This document shows, one piece after another, positions 27,352 to 36,549 of a DNA stretch of 64,000 nt (the stretch's first letter is position 1; every line of letters begins with the position of its first letter). Under the pieces are notes generated by a model, which was not told the origin of the DNA, ran no database searches, and saw only the letters and a program-made list of their open reading frames with translations. A program made the position numbers and the translations under genes. The stretch covers positions 2,976,001 through 3,040,000 of the forward strand of contig OZ253937.1 of assembly GCA_965267185.1 (NCBI GenBank), in the 5' to 3' direction. Source of the stretch: G965267185 sp965267185. Its GTDB lineage: Bacteria; Pseudomonadota; Alphaproteobacteria; UBA6615.

Positions 27352-27728
27352 TGAACGAGGACGTAGCAAGCGCCGCTCCCTGGCCACTCGAAATTCGCTA
27401 CAAGTCTGAGACAAAGAGCCTGGTCGTCGGGTTCGACGACGGCGCGACCTTCACCTACCCCGCCGAACTGTTGCGGGTCGAAAGCCCCTCCGCCGAGGTC
27501 AAAGGCCATGGCGCTGATCAAAAACGCATCGTCGCAGGCCGGTCTCATGTTGGCATCATGAAGATCGAGCCGGTCGGCAACTACGCCGTGCGGCTCCACT
27601 TCGACGATTTGCACGACACCGGCCTCTATACCTGGCGCTACCTCTACGAGTTGGGCGAGCGGCAGGATGAAATTTGGCAGACCTACTTGGCCGAACTCGA
27701 AGCGCGCGGCCTTTCGCGCGACCCTTAA
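27351..27728 (+). CDS. DUF971 / gamma-butyrobetaine hydroxylase-like N-domain protein
   Basis: A 125-residue single-domain protein of the DUF971 (GBBH-like N-terminal, PF06155) family. Marks: LEIRYKSETKSLVVGFDDG near residues 13-31, YPAELLRVESPSAE near 36-49, VGNYAVRLHFDDLHDTGLYTW near 76-96 and a tail with YLYELGE. In larger proteins this domain precedes a 2-oxoglutarate oxygenase or accompanies Fe-S assembly. Here it stands alone. It starts at the last base of the Trm112 stop (TAATG) and ends the four-gene operon. The UbiH gene converges on it 8 nt later. Confidence 0.9.
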   Translation: MNEDVASAAPWPLEIRYKSETKSLVVGFDDGATFTYPAELLRVESPSAEVKGHGADQKRIVAGRSHVGIMKIEPVGNYAVRLHFDDLHDTGLYTWRYLYELGERQDEIWQTYLAELEARGLSRDP

Positions 27729-27736
27729 GTCAGAGG

Positions 27737-28984
27737 CTACAGCGCCTCACCCCGCACCAGCCGCGGCAGGTCGCCCACTGTGCCCATGGCGTGACGCATG
27801 AACGTGCGCCGCAATGGCGCAATCCGGTTCACCGTACCCAAGCCGATGCTGCGTGCGGCGCGCAGCGGCGTGACGTCGTTTGAGAACAGCCGCGTAATCA
27901 CATCCGTCACCACGGCGAGCACCATGTTGTCGAAGCGCCGCCAGCGCTCATAGTCGATCAGAATTTCGGGCATGCCGATGTCATGACCGAGCCGGCGCGC
28001 ATCGATGATCAGCTCAGCCAGCGCGGCAATATCGCGGATACCCATATTCAATCCCTGACCGGCGATCGGATGGATGGCGTGGGCCGCGTCGCCGACAAGC
28101 GCCAGCCGTTGACCGATATAGGTTTGGGCATGCAGCAAGCTCAGCGGATGCGACCAGCGCCGGCCGGCCAGTTCGAGCGGTCCCAGAATGTCGCCGAAGC
28201 GCGGCGCCATCTCGGCGATAAACGCGTCATCGTCGAGCGCCATCAACGCCGGTGCCAACTCGCTGCGGTCGCTCCACACAATCGCCGACCGGTGACGGCC
28301 CTCGAGATCCTGCATTGGCAAGATCGCGAACGGCCCGCCGGGCAGGAAGCGTTCATGAGCAACATTGTGATGGGGCAATTCATGGAAAACCGCGCAAACA
28401 ATGCTGGTCTGATTGTAGCGCAGCCGGGTGACGGCGATGCCCGCCGATTCGCGAATGCTCGAATTGCGCCCGTCGCACGCAAGAAGCAGCCGCGCCCTGA
28501 TCCGCCGCCCGTCCGCCAGCTCCGCAGTGACGCCGGTCGATGTCCTGGACAGCTCAGTAATTTCCATCGGCGCCAGCAGTTCGAGTTCGGGAAGTGCACG
28601 AACATGGTCGAACATCGCCAGCCGCAGATAGCGGTTCTCGATAATATGTCCGAGCGGTTCGTCGCCGACCTCGCGATGGTCGTAGTGCAAGAACAGCAGC
28701 GAGTTGCCGTCGACGACGCGGATGTCGTTGATCGCGCTGGCGTGGGGGGCGACCGTGTCCCACAGCCCGACCCCCTTCAACACCCGCGCGCTGCCGTTCG
28801 CGATCGCCGTCGCCCGGCCGTCGAACTCGGGCGCAACCGTTGTCGCGGGATCGGCGCGGTCGACGACGGCAACCGGCAGTCCCGCACCGGCCAGCGCGCT
28901 GCCGAGGGTGAGGCCGACCAGCCCGCCGCCGACGATTAGCGCTTCGACATCGATGGTGCTGCCGGTGGAACGGGATTTCGCCAT
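27737..28984 (-). CDS. UbiH/UbiF/VisC-family FAD monooxygenase (ubiquinone pathway)
   Basis: A 415-residue flavoprotein hydroxylase of the UbiH/COQ6 family, likely hydroxylating a ring position of the ubiquinone precursor at the membrane. The FAD-binding VGGGLVGLTLGSALAGAG lies near residue 18. The DGRATAIANGSARVL motif follows near 55, and GDAAHAIHPIAGQGLNMG near 290, the conserved third motif. Which ring carbon (C5, C6 or C1) cannot be told. ATG at 28982-28984 (complement) is chosen over a start twelve codons upstream. It is convergent with the DUF971 gene, and its upstream region is shared with glnK. Confidence 0.9.
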   Translation of the reverse strand: MAKSRSTGSTIDVEALIVGGGLVGLTLGSALAGAGLPVAVVDRADPATTVAPEFDGRATAIANGSARVLKGVGLWDTVAPHASAINDIRVVDGNSLLFLHYDHREVGDEPLGHIIENRYLRLAMFDHVRALPELELLAPMEITELSRTSTGVTAELADGRRIRARLLLACDGRNSSIRESAGIAVTRLRYNQTSIVCAVFHELPHHNVAHERFLPGGPFAILPMQDLEGRHRSAIVWSDRSELAPALMALDDDAFIAEMAPRFGDILGPLELAGRRWSHPLSLLHAQTYIGQRLALVGDAAHAIHPIAGQGLNMGIRDIAALAELIIDARRLGHDIGMPEILIDYERWRRFDNMVLAVVTDVITRLFSNDVTPLRAARSIGLGTVNRIAPLRRTFMRHAMGTVGDLPRLVRGEAL

Positions 28985-29058
28985 GGCCGCAACATTGCAA
29001 CTAAGCCGAAGCCTGTCCACGTCTCCATTTGTCGCAAGCCCAAATCTTGTCCGCCTAA

Positions 29059-29090
29059 AAATTAGGCAGGCATGGATTGTTGCCTAATTT
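29059..29090. repeat. 10-bp inverted repeat between ubiH and glnK
   Basis: AAATTAGGCA (29059-29068) and TGCCTAATTT (29081-29090), perfect, around a 12-nt loop. A third copy of the half-site (GCCTA at 29053-29057) can pair alternatively with TAGGC at 29063-29067. Located in the divergent gap. It may be a protein-binding site for either gene. Confidence 0.7.
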
Positions 29091-29126
29091 TCGCGCACTT
29101 CAGCGGTCGCCAGAGCGACACACACA

Positions 29127-29159
29127 CCTACAAATCGTTATTTTTCAACGTCTTGTAGG
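29127..29159. repeat. Second hairpin-forming repeat upstream of glnK
   Basis: CCTACAA (29127-29133) pairs with TTGTAGG (29153-29159). An inner CGTT/AACG stem (29136-29139, 29147-29150) is separated from it by a 2x2 internal loop. It lies just upstream of the sigma-54-like element. Confidence 0.6.
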
Positions 29160-29172
29160 CCCTATAGAGAAC

Positions 29173-29187
29173 CGGCACGGTTCTTGA
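29173..29187 (+). promoter_or_regulatory. Candidate sigma-54 promoter of glnK-amtB
   Basis: CGGCACGGTTCTTGA compared with the consensus TGGCACG-N4-TTGC: the -24 GG and the CACG are kept, spacing is correct, and the -12 element is TTGA instead of TTGC. It ends 70 nt before the glnK ATG. glnK-amtB is commonly sigma-54/NtrC controlled in Proteobacteria, which fits the site. Confidence 0.45.
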
Positions 29188-29256
29188 AGTGGTCCCTCCG
29201 GATGGCCGGTCCGGTGATCGGCCGCAGCCATTTACGAGCTCAAGAAGGGGGCCTCC

Positions 29257-29595
29257 ATGAAACTGGTGATGGCAATCATCAAGCCATTCAAGCTCGACGA
29301 GGTGCGCGACACCTTGACCGAACTGGGTGTGCAAGGACTGACCGCGACCGAGGTCAAAGGGTTTGGCCGGCAAAAGGGTCAAACCGAAATCTATCGCGGC
29401 GCCGAATACTCGGTGAGCTACCTGCCCAAGGTGAAAGTCGAAGTCGTGATCGACGACGCCTTGAGCGATCAGGTTGTCGAAGCAATCGGCAAAGCCGCTA
29501 ACACCGGCCGGATCGGTGACGGAAAAATATTCGTACTCGACGTCGCAAGCGCCGTGCGCATCCGCACCGGCGAGACCGGCGTCGAAGCGCTCTAG
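29257..29595 (+). CDS. glnK: PII nitrogen regulatory protein (GlnK type)
   Basis: A 112-residue PII protein that senses 2-oxoglutarate/ATP/ADP and controls the ammonium channel AmtB. It starts KLVMAIIKPFKLDEVRD, and the T-loop reads KGQTEIYRGAEY, with the uridylylation-site Tyr51. The B-loop and C-loop regions follow (TGRIGDGKIFV). ATG 29257 has GAAGGGGG about 7 nt before it. It is 19 nt before amtB, the classic glnK-amtB pair. The upstream region has a sigma-54-like element and two inverted repeats, consistent with nitrogen control. Confidence 0.97.
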   Translation: MKLVMAIIKPFKLDEVRDTLTELGVQGLTATEVKGFGRQKGQTEIYRGAEYSVSYLPKVKVEVVIDDALSDQVVEAIGKAANTGRIGDGKIFVLDVASAVRIRTGETGVEAL

Positions 29596-29614
29596 ATCAG
29601 AGGAGATCATCATT

Positions 29615-30988
29615 ATGAATTCATTCCAGCGCATAGGCGCCTTAAAACGAATGTCGATCGTCGGCGTTGGTGTCGCCGCCGTGGCGTTGTTCCTTGCCGG
29701 ACCGGCTCAGGCAGCCGTCACGGCAGAAACCGCTTTCGTGTTCAACACATTCTCGTTTTTAATGAGCGGCGCCTTGGTGATGTGGATGGCCGCCGGTTTC
29801 GCAATGCTCGAATCAGGGCTCGTTCGCAGTAAAAACACCGCAACCATCTGTTTGAAAAATATCGCGCTCTATTCCACCGCCGGCATCATGTACTACCTCG
29901 TCGGCTATAATCTCATGTACACCGATGTGGGCGGACTTATCGGCTCGTTCGCATTACTCTACAACCCGAGCGACGCGGAGCTCGCGCTCCTCAGCGCCGA
30001 GGAGGCCACCGACGAGATGGTGGCCGCCGTTGTCGACAACAGCTATTCGGTCGCGTCCGACTGGTTCTTCCAGATGGTCTTCGTCGCGACGGCCGCGTCG
30101 ATCGTCTCCGGCACCGTCGCCGAGCGCATCAAGCTATGGCCGTTCATGATTTTCGTCCTGGTGTTGACGGCGATTATTTATCCGATCCAGGGTTCGTGGA
30201 CCTGGGGCGGCGGCTGGCTCGCCGAAATGGGCTTCTCCGATTTCGCCGGCTCGACCATCGTCCACTCCGTCGGCGGCTGGGCCGCATTGTCGGGCGCGAT
30301 TATTCTCGGCGCGCGGCGCGGCAAATACGGCCCCAACGGCCAGGTGAACCCCATGCCGGGCGCCAACCTGCCGCTGGCCACGCTGGGCACGTTCATTCTG
30401 TGGCTCGGCTGGTTTGGCTTCAATGGCGGCTCTCAGTTAGCACTCGGTTCGGCGCTCGACGCCACCGCGATGGCAATCGTGTTCACCAACACCAACCTCG
30501 CGGCCGCCGGCGGCGTCGTCGCGGCGATGGCGATGACCCAAATCCTTTATAAGAAGGTCGACCTGACGATGGCGCTCAACGGGGCCATCGCCGGGCTGGT
30601 GTCGATCACCGCCGGACCGGATCTGACCAACCACCTGTTGTCGATCATCATCGGCGCCATCGGCGGCGTTCTTGTCGTCATCGCCATTCCGATGCTCGAT
30701 AAGCTGAAGATCGACGACGTGGTGGGTGCCATCTCCGCCCATCTGGTCGCCGGTATCTGGGGAACGTTGGCGGTCGGCATCTTCGGTGGCGGCAACATCG
30801 GCGTGCAGATCGTCGGCATCGTTGCGATCGGCGTCTTTGTATTCGTGACCAGCTCGATCCTCTGGCTAATTCTGAAATCCACCATCGGTATCCGGGTTGC
30901 CGACGAGGATGAAGATGGCGGGCTCGACATGGCCGAGCTGGGCCTCGAGGCCTATCCGGAATTCGGCCGAGGGTCCCAGCGCGTTTAA
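29615..30988 (+). CDS. amtB: Ammonium transporter
   Basis: A 457-residue Amt/Mep/Rh channel that lets ammonium/ammonia cross the inner membrane and is gated by GlnK. An N-terminal signal-like segment (VGVGVAAVALFLAGPAQAA) precedes eleven membrane helices. The channel motifs are kept: FAMLESGLVRSKN near residue 63, DFAGSTIVHSVGGWAAL near 209-225 (first pore His) and AISAHLVAGIWG near 375 (second pore His). ATG 29615 is preceded by AGAGGAG. A long acidic C-terminal tail (DEDEDGGLDMAELG) carries the GlnK-contact region. A good terminator follows. Confidence 0.96.
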   Translation: MNSFQRIGALKRMSIVGVGVAAVALFLAGPAQAAVTAETAFVFNTFSFLMSGALVMWMAAGFAMLESGLVRSKNTATICLKNIALYSTAGIMYYLVGYNLMYTDVGGLIGSFALLYNPSDAELALLSAEEATDEMVAAVVDNSYSVASDWFFQMVFVATAASIVSGTVAERIKLWPFMIFVLVLTAIIYPIQGSWTWGGGWLAEMGFSDFAGSTIVHSVGGWAALSGAIILGARRGKYGPNGQVNPMPGANLPLATLGTFILWLGWFGFNGGSQLALGSALDATAMAIVFTNTNLAAAGGVVAAMAMTQILYKKVDLTMALNGAIAGLVSITAGPDLTNHLLSIIIGAIGGVLVVIAIPMLDKLKIDDVVGAISAHLVAGIWGTLAVGIFGGGNIGVQIVGIVAIGVFVFVTSSILWLILKSTIGIRVADEDEDGGLDMAELGLEAYPEFGRGSQRV

Positions 30989-31010
30989 CCGGCCCTCATC
31001 TGTTACGGAG

Positions 31011-31038
31011 AACCCGGCGCCTCCGGCGCCGGGTTTTT
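31011..31038 (+). terminator. Rho-independent terminator of glnK-amtB
   Basis: Perfect 11-bp stem AACCCGGCGCC (31011-31021) with GGCGCCGGGTT (31025-31035), 3-nt loop TCC, ending in a five-T run (31034-31038). It lies 22 nt after the amtB stop. Confidence 0.93.
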
Positions 31039-31254
31039 CGTTTCTGTCCTTGCTCACCTCGACCAACCATTTGAAAAACAACATTTAAATGAGCGGCGGC
31101 GTCCCACCGCCGGCGCTCGAATCGCTAGCGCAGGCAACGAGCCTCGTTGATCTAGCCTTGAGTCAATTCTCAGCATGTGGTTACAAGCACCTGACTCTGC
31201 TAAGATTTAAGAGAATCAAAGCAGGCACCCTGGCAACGTCGCGGCAATCTGCCG

Positions 31255-32469
31255 ATGCACAACGACATCCTCGACCAGCTGACCGACTACCCGTTCGACC
31301 GGTTGCGGGCACTGCTGCGCGATATCGAGCCGCCGGCGGACCGGTCGCAAATCCACATGCAGATCGGCGAGCCCAAGCACGCCCCGCCCGAGTTCATCGG
31401 GCCGATCTTGGCCGAAAATCCCGGTGATTGGGGCCGTTATCCGCCGCCGAACGGTCCCGAGCCGCTGCGCGCGACCATCGCCGAGTGGCTCACGCGGCGC
31501 TACGACTTGTCCGCGGGCATGGTCGATCCGGCGTGCAATATCGCCCTCGTCTCGGGCACCCGCGAAGCGTTGTTTATGGCCGCGCTGCTCTCCGTGCCGC
31601 AGCAGAAAGCCGGTGCCAAGCCGGTCGTGCTGATGCCCAACCCGTTCTACCAAGTCTATGTTGGCGCGGCGGCAATGGCGCGGGCGGAAATCGTCCTGCT
31701 GCCAGCCGGGCCGGAAACCGGTTTCCAGCCTGACTTTTCAGCTGTCGAGCCCAGCATACTCGAACGCACCGCGCTGGCTTATCTGAACTCGCCCGCCAAC
31801 CCCCAAGGCTCGATTGCGAGCCAAGACATGCTGGAATCGGCAATCGCGCTGGCGCGTCAGCATGATTTCGTCCTCGCCGTCGACGAGTGCTATTCGGAAA
31901 TATACACCGCCGACCCGCCCCCTGGCGGCCTCACCGCCGGCGCGAAAATCACCAACGGGGACGCCGACTCCTTTCGCAATCTGCTGGTGTTCCACAGCTT
32001 GAGTAAACGCTCGAACGTACCGGGCTTGCGCTCCGGCTTCGTGGCGGGCGACCGTGACCTGATCGCGCTTCTGCTGCGCTTGCGGCAATATGGCGGCGCG
32101 CAATTGCCGCTGCCGGTGATGAACGCCTCGGAGGCGCTCTGGCGCGATGAGGTCCATGTCGAGCAAAGCCGCGCGTTGTACCGCGAGAAGTTCGATCTGG
32201 CGCTCGATATCTTGGATGGCGCGTTTGGCGCGACTCGGCCCGGCGGGGCGTTCTATCTGTGGCTAGATGTCGGTGACGGCGCGGCGGCTGCCGAACGCCT
32301 GTGGGGACAAGCGGGCATCCGCGTCCTGCCCGGCGAATATCTGGCGCAGACCGATGCGGCCGGCAACAACCCGGGGCGGCGCTTCATCAGGGTCGCTCTG
32401 GTGCACGACATCGAAACCACGCGCGACGCGGTGACACGAATTGGCGAAACACTCAACTCAGGGAATTAG
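31255..32469 (+). CDS. PLP-dependent aminotransferase (class I/II), DapC-like
   Basis: A 404-residue fold-type I aminotransferase. It resembles the DapC-type (N-succinyl-diaminopimelate:glutamate) aminotransferases often placed near dapD/dapE, but that role is only inferred. LNSPANPQG near residue 180 and VDECYSEIY near 208 hold the PLP-anchoring Asn and Asp/Tyr. HSLSKRSNVPGLRSGF near 246-261 has the Schiff-base Lys. The C-terminal RRFIRVALVHD carries the carboxylate-binding Arg. The ATG at 31255 has a weak ribosome site. It lies 6 nt before ftsK and 266 nt after amtB; in this gap I see the amtB terminator and no other gene. Confidence 0.88.
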   Translation: MHNDILDQLTDYPFDRLRALLRDIEPPADRSQIHMQIGEPKHAPPEFIGPILAENPGDWGRYPPPNGPEPLRATIAEWLTRRYDLSAGMVDPACNIALVSGTREALFMAALLSVPQQKAGAKPVVLMPNPFYQVYVGAAAMARAEIVLLPAGPETGFQPDFSAVEPSILERTALAYLNSPANPQGSIASQDMLESAIALARQHDFVLAVDECYSEIYTADPPPGGLTAGAKITNGDADSFRNLLVFHSLSKRSNVPGLRSGFVAGDRDLIALLLRLRQYGGAQLPLPVMNASEALWRDEVHVEQSRALYREKFDLALDILDGAFGATRPGGAFYLWLDVGDGAAAAERLWGQAGIRVLPGEYLAQTDAAGNNPGRRFIRVALVHDIETTRDAVTRIGETLNSGN

Positions 32470-32475
32470 CGAGCC

Positions 32476-34893
32476 ATGGTAGCTAAGGCACAAAGCGGAT
32501 TTATCCGCGGGCTTTCCGAACGCATCGCCTTCTTGCCGGAACCGGTACGCAATTTTATTGGGCGCCGCGTCACTGAGATCCTCGGTTTGATTCTGCTCAC
32601 CGCCGGTATCGCCGCGGCCATCGCGTTGATCGGCTACGACAGCGCCGACCCGTCGTTGAACAACGCCAGCGCTGGCCCGATCAAAAACCCATTGGGTGTC
32701 TATGGTGCGATTGTTGCCGACCTGTCGCTGCAATATTTCGGCCTCGCGATTGCGCTCCCCGTCACCGTGGTGCTCGCTTGGGGCGGACGGCTTTTGCGCC
32801 ACCAGCCGGTAACCCATTTCGGGCGGCGCCTTCTTACCCTTCTGATTGCGGTCTGCGCTGCCGCCTTTGCGCTCGATGCCGCGGCCCTCCCGGCCAGCTG
32901 GCCGATCCGTACCGGCTTCGGCGGCACCTTCGGCCACCTGGTCTTCTCGCCGGCCATCGAGTGGCTGGCTGCATACGATATCTCGCCGAAAGTCCCGATC
33001 ATTGGGGCAGCAGTCGTCGCTTTGTTCGGCCTGCTAAGCGCGTTGGCGATGAACTGGAGCGATTGGCGCACGATCTCTCGCCTTACCGGCCGGGCAAGCT
33101 GGGGCGCCGGCCTGGCCGCATGGTGGGCGACCCACCGCAGCACCCAACTCGTGCGCAGCGGGACCGCCGGAATAACCTCAGCGCTGAGAAACCGCGCTGC
33201 CGCGCGCCGCGACCCCCACTTCAATATATCGCCCCGCATCAAGGAACCGGCCGCCAGAGTTGCACCCGCAACGGCGGCGGCGAAACGGCGTGTCGCGCCG
33301 CGGGTCAAAACCCCGAAACCCAACCGTTCAGCGCAAGCGGCGCGGCAGGCCCGGCTCAATTTACCGGTGCCGGGTGACGCTTATGAGTTGCCGCCGCTCG
33401 AACTGCTGGCCGACATCGACGAGCACGGCAGCGCCGCAGCCCGGATCGGCGAAGAAGGCTTGGAGCAAAACGCGCGCATTCTCGAATCGGTACTCGAAGA
33501 CTTCGGCGTCTATGGCGAGATCGTGCATGTGCGGCCCGGCCCGGTCGTCACCCTCTATGAACTGGAGCCTGCGCCCGGCACCAAAACCAGCCGCGTCATT
33601 GGCTTGGCCGACGACATCGCGCGCTCGATGAGCGCCGTTTCCGTCCGCATCGCGGTGGTTCCCGGACGCAACGTGATCGGCATCGAGCTGCCTAACTCGT
33701 CGCGCGAGCTGGTGGGGTTGCGCGAGCTGCTCGCGTCATCGGAATTCGAAAAGAAATCAAACAACCTCACACTCGCCCTCGGCAAGGACATCGGCGGCGA
33801 ACCGGTGATGGTCGACCTTGCCCGCATGCCCCATCTGCTGATCGCCGGCACCACCGGTTCCGGTAAGTCGGTCGGCATCAACGCCATGATCGCCTCGCTG
33901 CTCTACCGGCTTCCCCCGGAAGACTGCCGGTTCATTATGATCGACCCGAAGATGCTCGAATTGTCGGTCTATGACGGCATCCCCCACTTGCTGGCGCCGG
34001 TCGTCACCGATCCGAAAAAGGCGGTCGTCGCCCTCAAATGGGTGACCCGGGAGATGGAGAACCGCTACCGCGCCATGTCGAAGCTCGGCGTGCGCAACGT
34101 CGCGGGCTACAACCAACGGATCGAAAAAGCGCGCAAGAAGGGCGAGATCCTATCGCGTAAGGTGCAAACCGGTTTCGACGAAGAAACCGGCAAACCAGTG
34201 TTCGAAGAGCAACCCTTCGACATGGCACCGTTGCCGTTTATCGTCGTCGTCGTCGACGAAATGGCCGACCTGATGCTCGTCGCCGGCAAGGAAGTGGAAA
34301 TGGCGGTCCAGCGGTTGGCGCAAATGGCGCGTGCGGCCGGCATCCATCTTATCCTGGCGACGCAACGTCCCTCGGTCGATGTCATCACCGGCACAATCAA
34401 GGCGAACCTGCCGACGCGAATCAGCTTCCAGGTCACTACCAAGATCGATAGCCGCACCATCCTTGGCGAACAGGGTGCGGAGCAACTCTTGGGCCAGGGC
34501 GATATGCTCTACATGGCCGGTGGCGGGCGCATCACCCGCGTGCACGGCCCCTTCGTCTCTGATGGCGAGGTCGAATCCCTGGTCGCCTTTTTGAAAGCCC
34601 AGGGCGAGCCCGACTATATCGATGACGTGACCGAAGACGAAGGCGCCGCCGACGGTATTCCCGGTTTTGAAATCGGCAGCGGCGAGGGAAGCGGCGACGA
34701 TTTGTATGACCAAGCGGTCGCGCTGGTGGCCCGCGAGCAAAAAGCGTCGACCAGTTTCGTCCAGCGGCACCTGCAGATTGGCTACAACCGGGCAGCGCGA
34801 ATTATCGAACAGATGGAAAAAGAGGGCGTGATCAGCACCGCCAACCATGTCGGCCGCCGCGAAGTTCTGGTGGCCGATCACGGCAACGGCTAG
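32476..34893 (+). CDS. ftsK: DNA translocase FtsK
   Basis: An 805-residue FtsK that moves DNA at the division septum and activates XerCD for chromosome resolution. Four hydrophobic segments occupy the first ~200 residues, then a Pro/Ala/Arg-rich linker (about 240-300). The motor has Walker A AGTTGSGKSVGINAM near 457-471 and the VVVDEMADLM Walker B near 590. The C-terminal gamma winged-helix (residues ~745-803, with LVAREQKASTSFVQRHLQIG) reads KOPS-like sites in relatives. ATG 32476 follows the aminotransferase stop by 6 nt. Length and order are standard for the alphaproteobacterial form. Confidence 0.97.
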   Translation: MVAKAQSGFIRGLSERIAFLPEPVRNFIGRRVTEILGLILLTAGIAAAIALIGYDSADPSLNNASAGPIKNPLGVYGAIVADLSLQYFGLAIALPVTVVLAWGGRLLRHQPVTHFGRRLLTLLIAVCAAAFALDAAALPASWPIRTGFGGTFGHLVFSPAIEWLAAYDISPKVPIIGAAVVALFGLLSALAMNWSDWRTISRLTGRASWGAGLAAWWATHRSTQLVRSGTAGITSALRNRAAARRDPHFNISPRIKEPAARVAPATAAAKRRVAPRVKTPKPNRSAQAARQARLNLPVPGDAYELPPLELLADIDEHGSAAARIGEEGLEQNARILESVLEDFGVYGEIVHVRPGPVVTLYELEPAPGTKTSRVIGLADDIARSMSAVSVRIAVVPGRNVIGIELPNSSRELVGLRELLASSEFEKKSNNLTLALGKDIGGEPVMVDLARMPHLLIAGTTGSGKSVGINAMIASLLYRLPPEDCRFIMIDPKMLELSVYDGIPHLLAPVVTDPKKAVVALKWVTREMENRYRAMSKLGVRNVAGYNQRIEKARKKGEILSRKVQTGFDEETGKPVFEEQPFDMAPLPFIVVVVDEMADLMLVAGKEVEMAVQRLAQMARAAGIHLILATQRPSVDVITGTIKANLPTRISFQVTTKIDSRTILGEQGAEQLLGQGDMLYMAGGGRITRVHGPFVSDGEVESLVAFLKAQGEPDYIDDVTEDEGAADGIPGFEIGSGEGSGDDLYDQAVALVAREQKASTSFVQRHLQIGYNRAARIIEQMEKEGVISTANHVGRREVLVADHGNG

Positions 34894-34962
34894 CTGAGCC
34901 GCCCACATAATAATTCGGTGATCTCCCTCGCAACCGGCAGCACAGCACCCTATTTTTCTAAA

Positions 34963-35622
34963 ATGACGATGATCGGAGCCCTCGCCCATCGCGGCACCAG
35001 ATGGTTGCTTGCCCTGAGTATTCTCGCGGCTGGCACGACGCTAGCGCAGGCGCAATCCGCCATTACGTTGGACGACGCCGCGAAAACCGATGTTGAGCGG
35101 ATCGAGGCCTACCTGAACGCCCTCACCACGATCGACAGCCAGTTTGTTCAATTCTCGCCACAGGGCATCGCTGAGGGACGTATCGTCCTCTCGCGCCCCG
35201 ACGAACTGCGCATCGATTACGAGCCACCCGTGCCGGTTTTGATGGTCGCGAGCGGATCTTTGCTGATGTATCACGACCGCGACTTGCTGCAGACCACGTT
35301 TCTGCCGGTTAGAGAAACCCCAGTGGCGTTCCTGCTCGAAGATGACATCCGGCTATCCGGCGATTTTACCATCACCGGGTTCGAGCGCGGACCGGCGTCG
35401 ATCCGGGTGAGCGTCGTCCAAACCAAGGCCCCTGACATCGGGTCGGTCACATTGACCTTCGAGGACCGGCCGCTGCGGCTGGTCAAATGGCAGGTCAGAG
35501 ACGCCCAGGGCAGCGACGTGGACGTGGCGCTGCGGGAACCTAAATTCGGGGTTGCCGTCGACGATGATCTGTTCTCACTAGTCGATCCGGCGCTCGGATA
35601 TCCCGACAACGACCTGGAATAG
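34963..35622 (+). CDS. lolA: Outer-membrane lipoprotein carrier protein LolA-like
   Basis: A 219-residue periplasmic protein with a Sec signal (RWLLALSILAAGTTLAQAQ) and a LolA-like beta domain. Its marks are VERIEAYLNALTTIDSQFVQF near residues 44-64, EGRIVLSRPDELRIDYEPP near 71-89, and the final strands VTLTFEDRPLRLVKW. LolA carries lipoproteins from the inner to the outer membrane. ATG 34963 is used, with an ATG two codons later an alternative, and the GTG at 34918 is unlikely. It follows ftsK by 69 nt, the order ftsK-lolA being common in Proteobacteria. That order supports the call. Confidence 0.87.
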   Translation: MTMIGALAHRGTRWLLALSILAAGTTLAQAQSAITLDDAAKTDVERIEAYLNALTTIDSQFVQFSPQGIAEGRIVLSRPDELRIDYEPPVPVLMVASGSLLMYHDRDLLQTTFLPVRETPVAFLLEDDIRLSGDFTITGFERGPASIRVSVVQTKAPDIGSVTLTFEDRPLRLVKWQVRDAQGSDVDVALREPKFGVAVDDDLFSLVDPALGYPDNDLE

Positions 35623-35664
35623 CCTTCCGCGCCCGGGCGTCTCGTGCTACCAAACGCCCCGACG

Positions 35665-36489
35665 ATGAACCGTATAGATCGTATATCCACACCCCGCCCC
35701 TTGATTGGCGTTTCCGGCGAGCTCAAAGACTTTAACGGCTTTGATATGCAGTCGGCGGGCCATAAGTATGTGTTCAGCGTGGTCGAAGGGTTCGGCGGGA
35801 TGCCGGTTATCCTGCCGGCGTTTGGAGACGTGGAAGCCAACGGATTCTACTCCGTTGCCGAGCTCGTCGACCGGCTCGACGGTATCGTGCTGACCGGCGG
35901 ACGCAGCAATGTCGAGCCGCATCACTACGGTGGCGAGCCGTTCCGGCCGGAGACCTACCGCGACCCCGTTCGCGACGCGACCACACTCGGGCTGGTCCGC
36001 AGCGCCGTTGCCCGGAGCGTTCCACTTCTTGGCATTTGCCGGGGAATCCAGGAAATCAACGTTGCTTTCGGCGGCACACTCCACCCTTATCTTTGGGAGG
36101 TTGAGGGCAAGCGCGACCATCGCATGCCGCAGACCGATGTGCTGGAAGACCGGTTCGCGCCGCGCCACCCGGTGCACCTGACACCCGGCGGCTACTTCGA
36201 GAGAATTGCCAACGCCGCAGGCCTCGGCGACGAAGAAATCGTCGTGAACTCCCTGCACGGCCAGGCAATCGACCGGTTGGCCGACGGGCTGGTTGCGGAA
36301 GCGCTCAGCGAAGACGGCGTTATCGAAGGCGTATCGATGCCCGGCGCGGCAGATTTCGTCGTGGGCGTTCAGTGGCATGCGGAATTTCGGGTAACCAATC
36401 ATCCCTTCAACCATGCGCTGTATGGCGAGTTCGGCGCTGCCGCCAAGCGCCGTGCGTCGACCCGCGCGCAGCGCGAAAGCGTTGTCTAG
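35665..36489 (+). CDS. Gamma-glutamyl-gamma-aminobutyrate hydrolase-like (peptidase C26)
   Basis: A 274-residue class I glutamine-amidotransferase-like hydrolase (peptidase C26, PuuD family). It likely cleaves a gamma-glutamyl amide, for example gamma-glutamyl-GABA in putrescine use, but the true substrate is not known. The catalytic Cys is in LLGICRGIQEINVAFGG near residues 117-133, and the His-Glu pair in VGVQWHAEF near 231-239. TGGRSNVEPHHYGG near 78-91 is the family's oxyanion-side loop. ATG 35665 is preferred over GTG 35644. No other putrescine genes are near. A FAH hydrolase follows 60 nt later. Confidence 0.88.
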   Translation: MNRIDRISTPRPLIGVSGELKDFNGFDMQSAGHKYVFSVVEGFGGMPVILPAFGDVEANGFYSVAELVDRLDGIVLTGGRSNVEPHHYGGEPFRPETYRDPVRDATTLGLVRSAVARSVPLLGICRGIQEINVAFGGTLHPYLWEVEGKRDHRMPQTDVLEDRFAPRHPVHLTPGGYFERIANAAGLGDEEIVVNSLHGQAIDRLADGLVAEALSEDGVIEGVSMPGAADFVVGVQWHAEFRVTNHPFNHALYGEFGAAAKRRASTRAQRESVV

Positions 36490-36549
36490 AAACAAACCAT
36501 CGAACAAAATTGTTGATCGCCGCCGCTAGGCGGCCTGAGGAGAGACTAT

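Noticed and set aside
27983..28939. A 318-codon plus-strand frame opposite the UbiH gene
   Set aside because: Its composition is Arg/Gln-rich with no family features, and the UbiH frame has all FAD motifs. It is a mirror frame.
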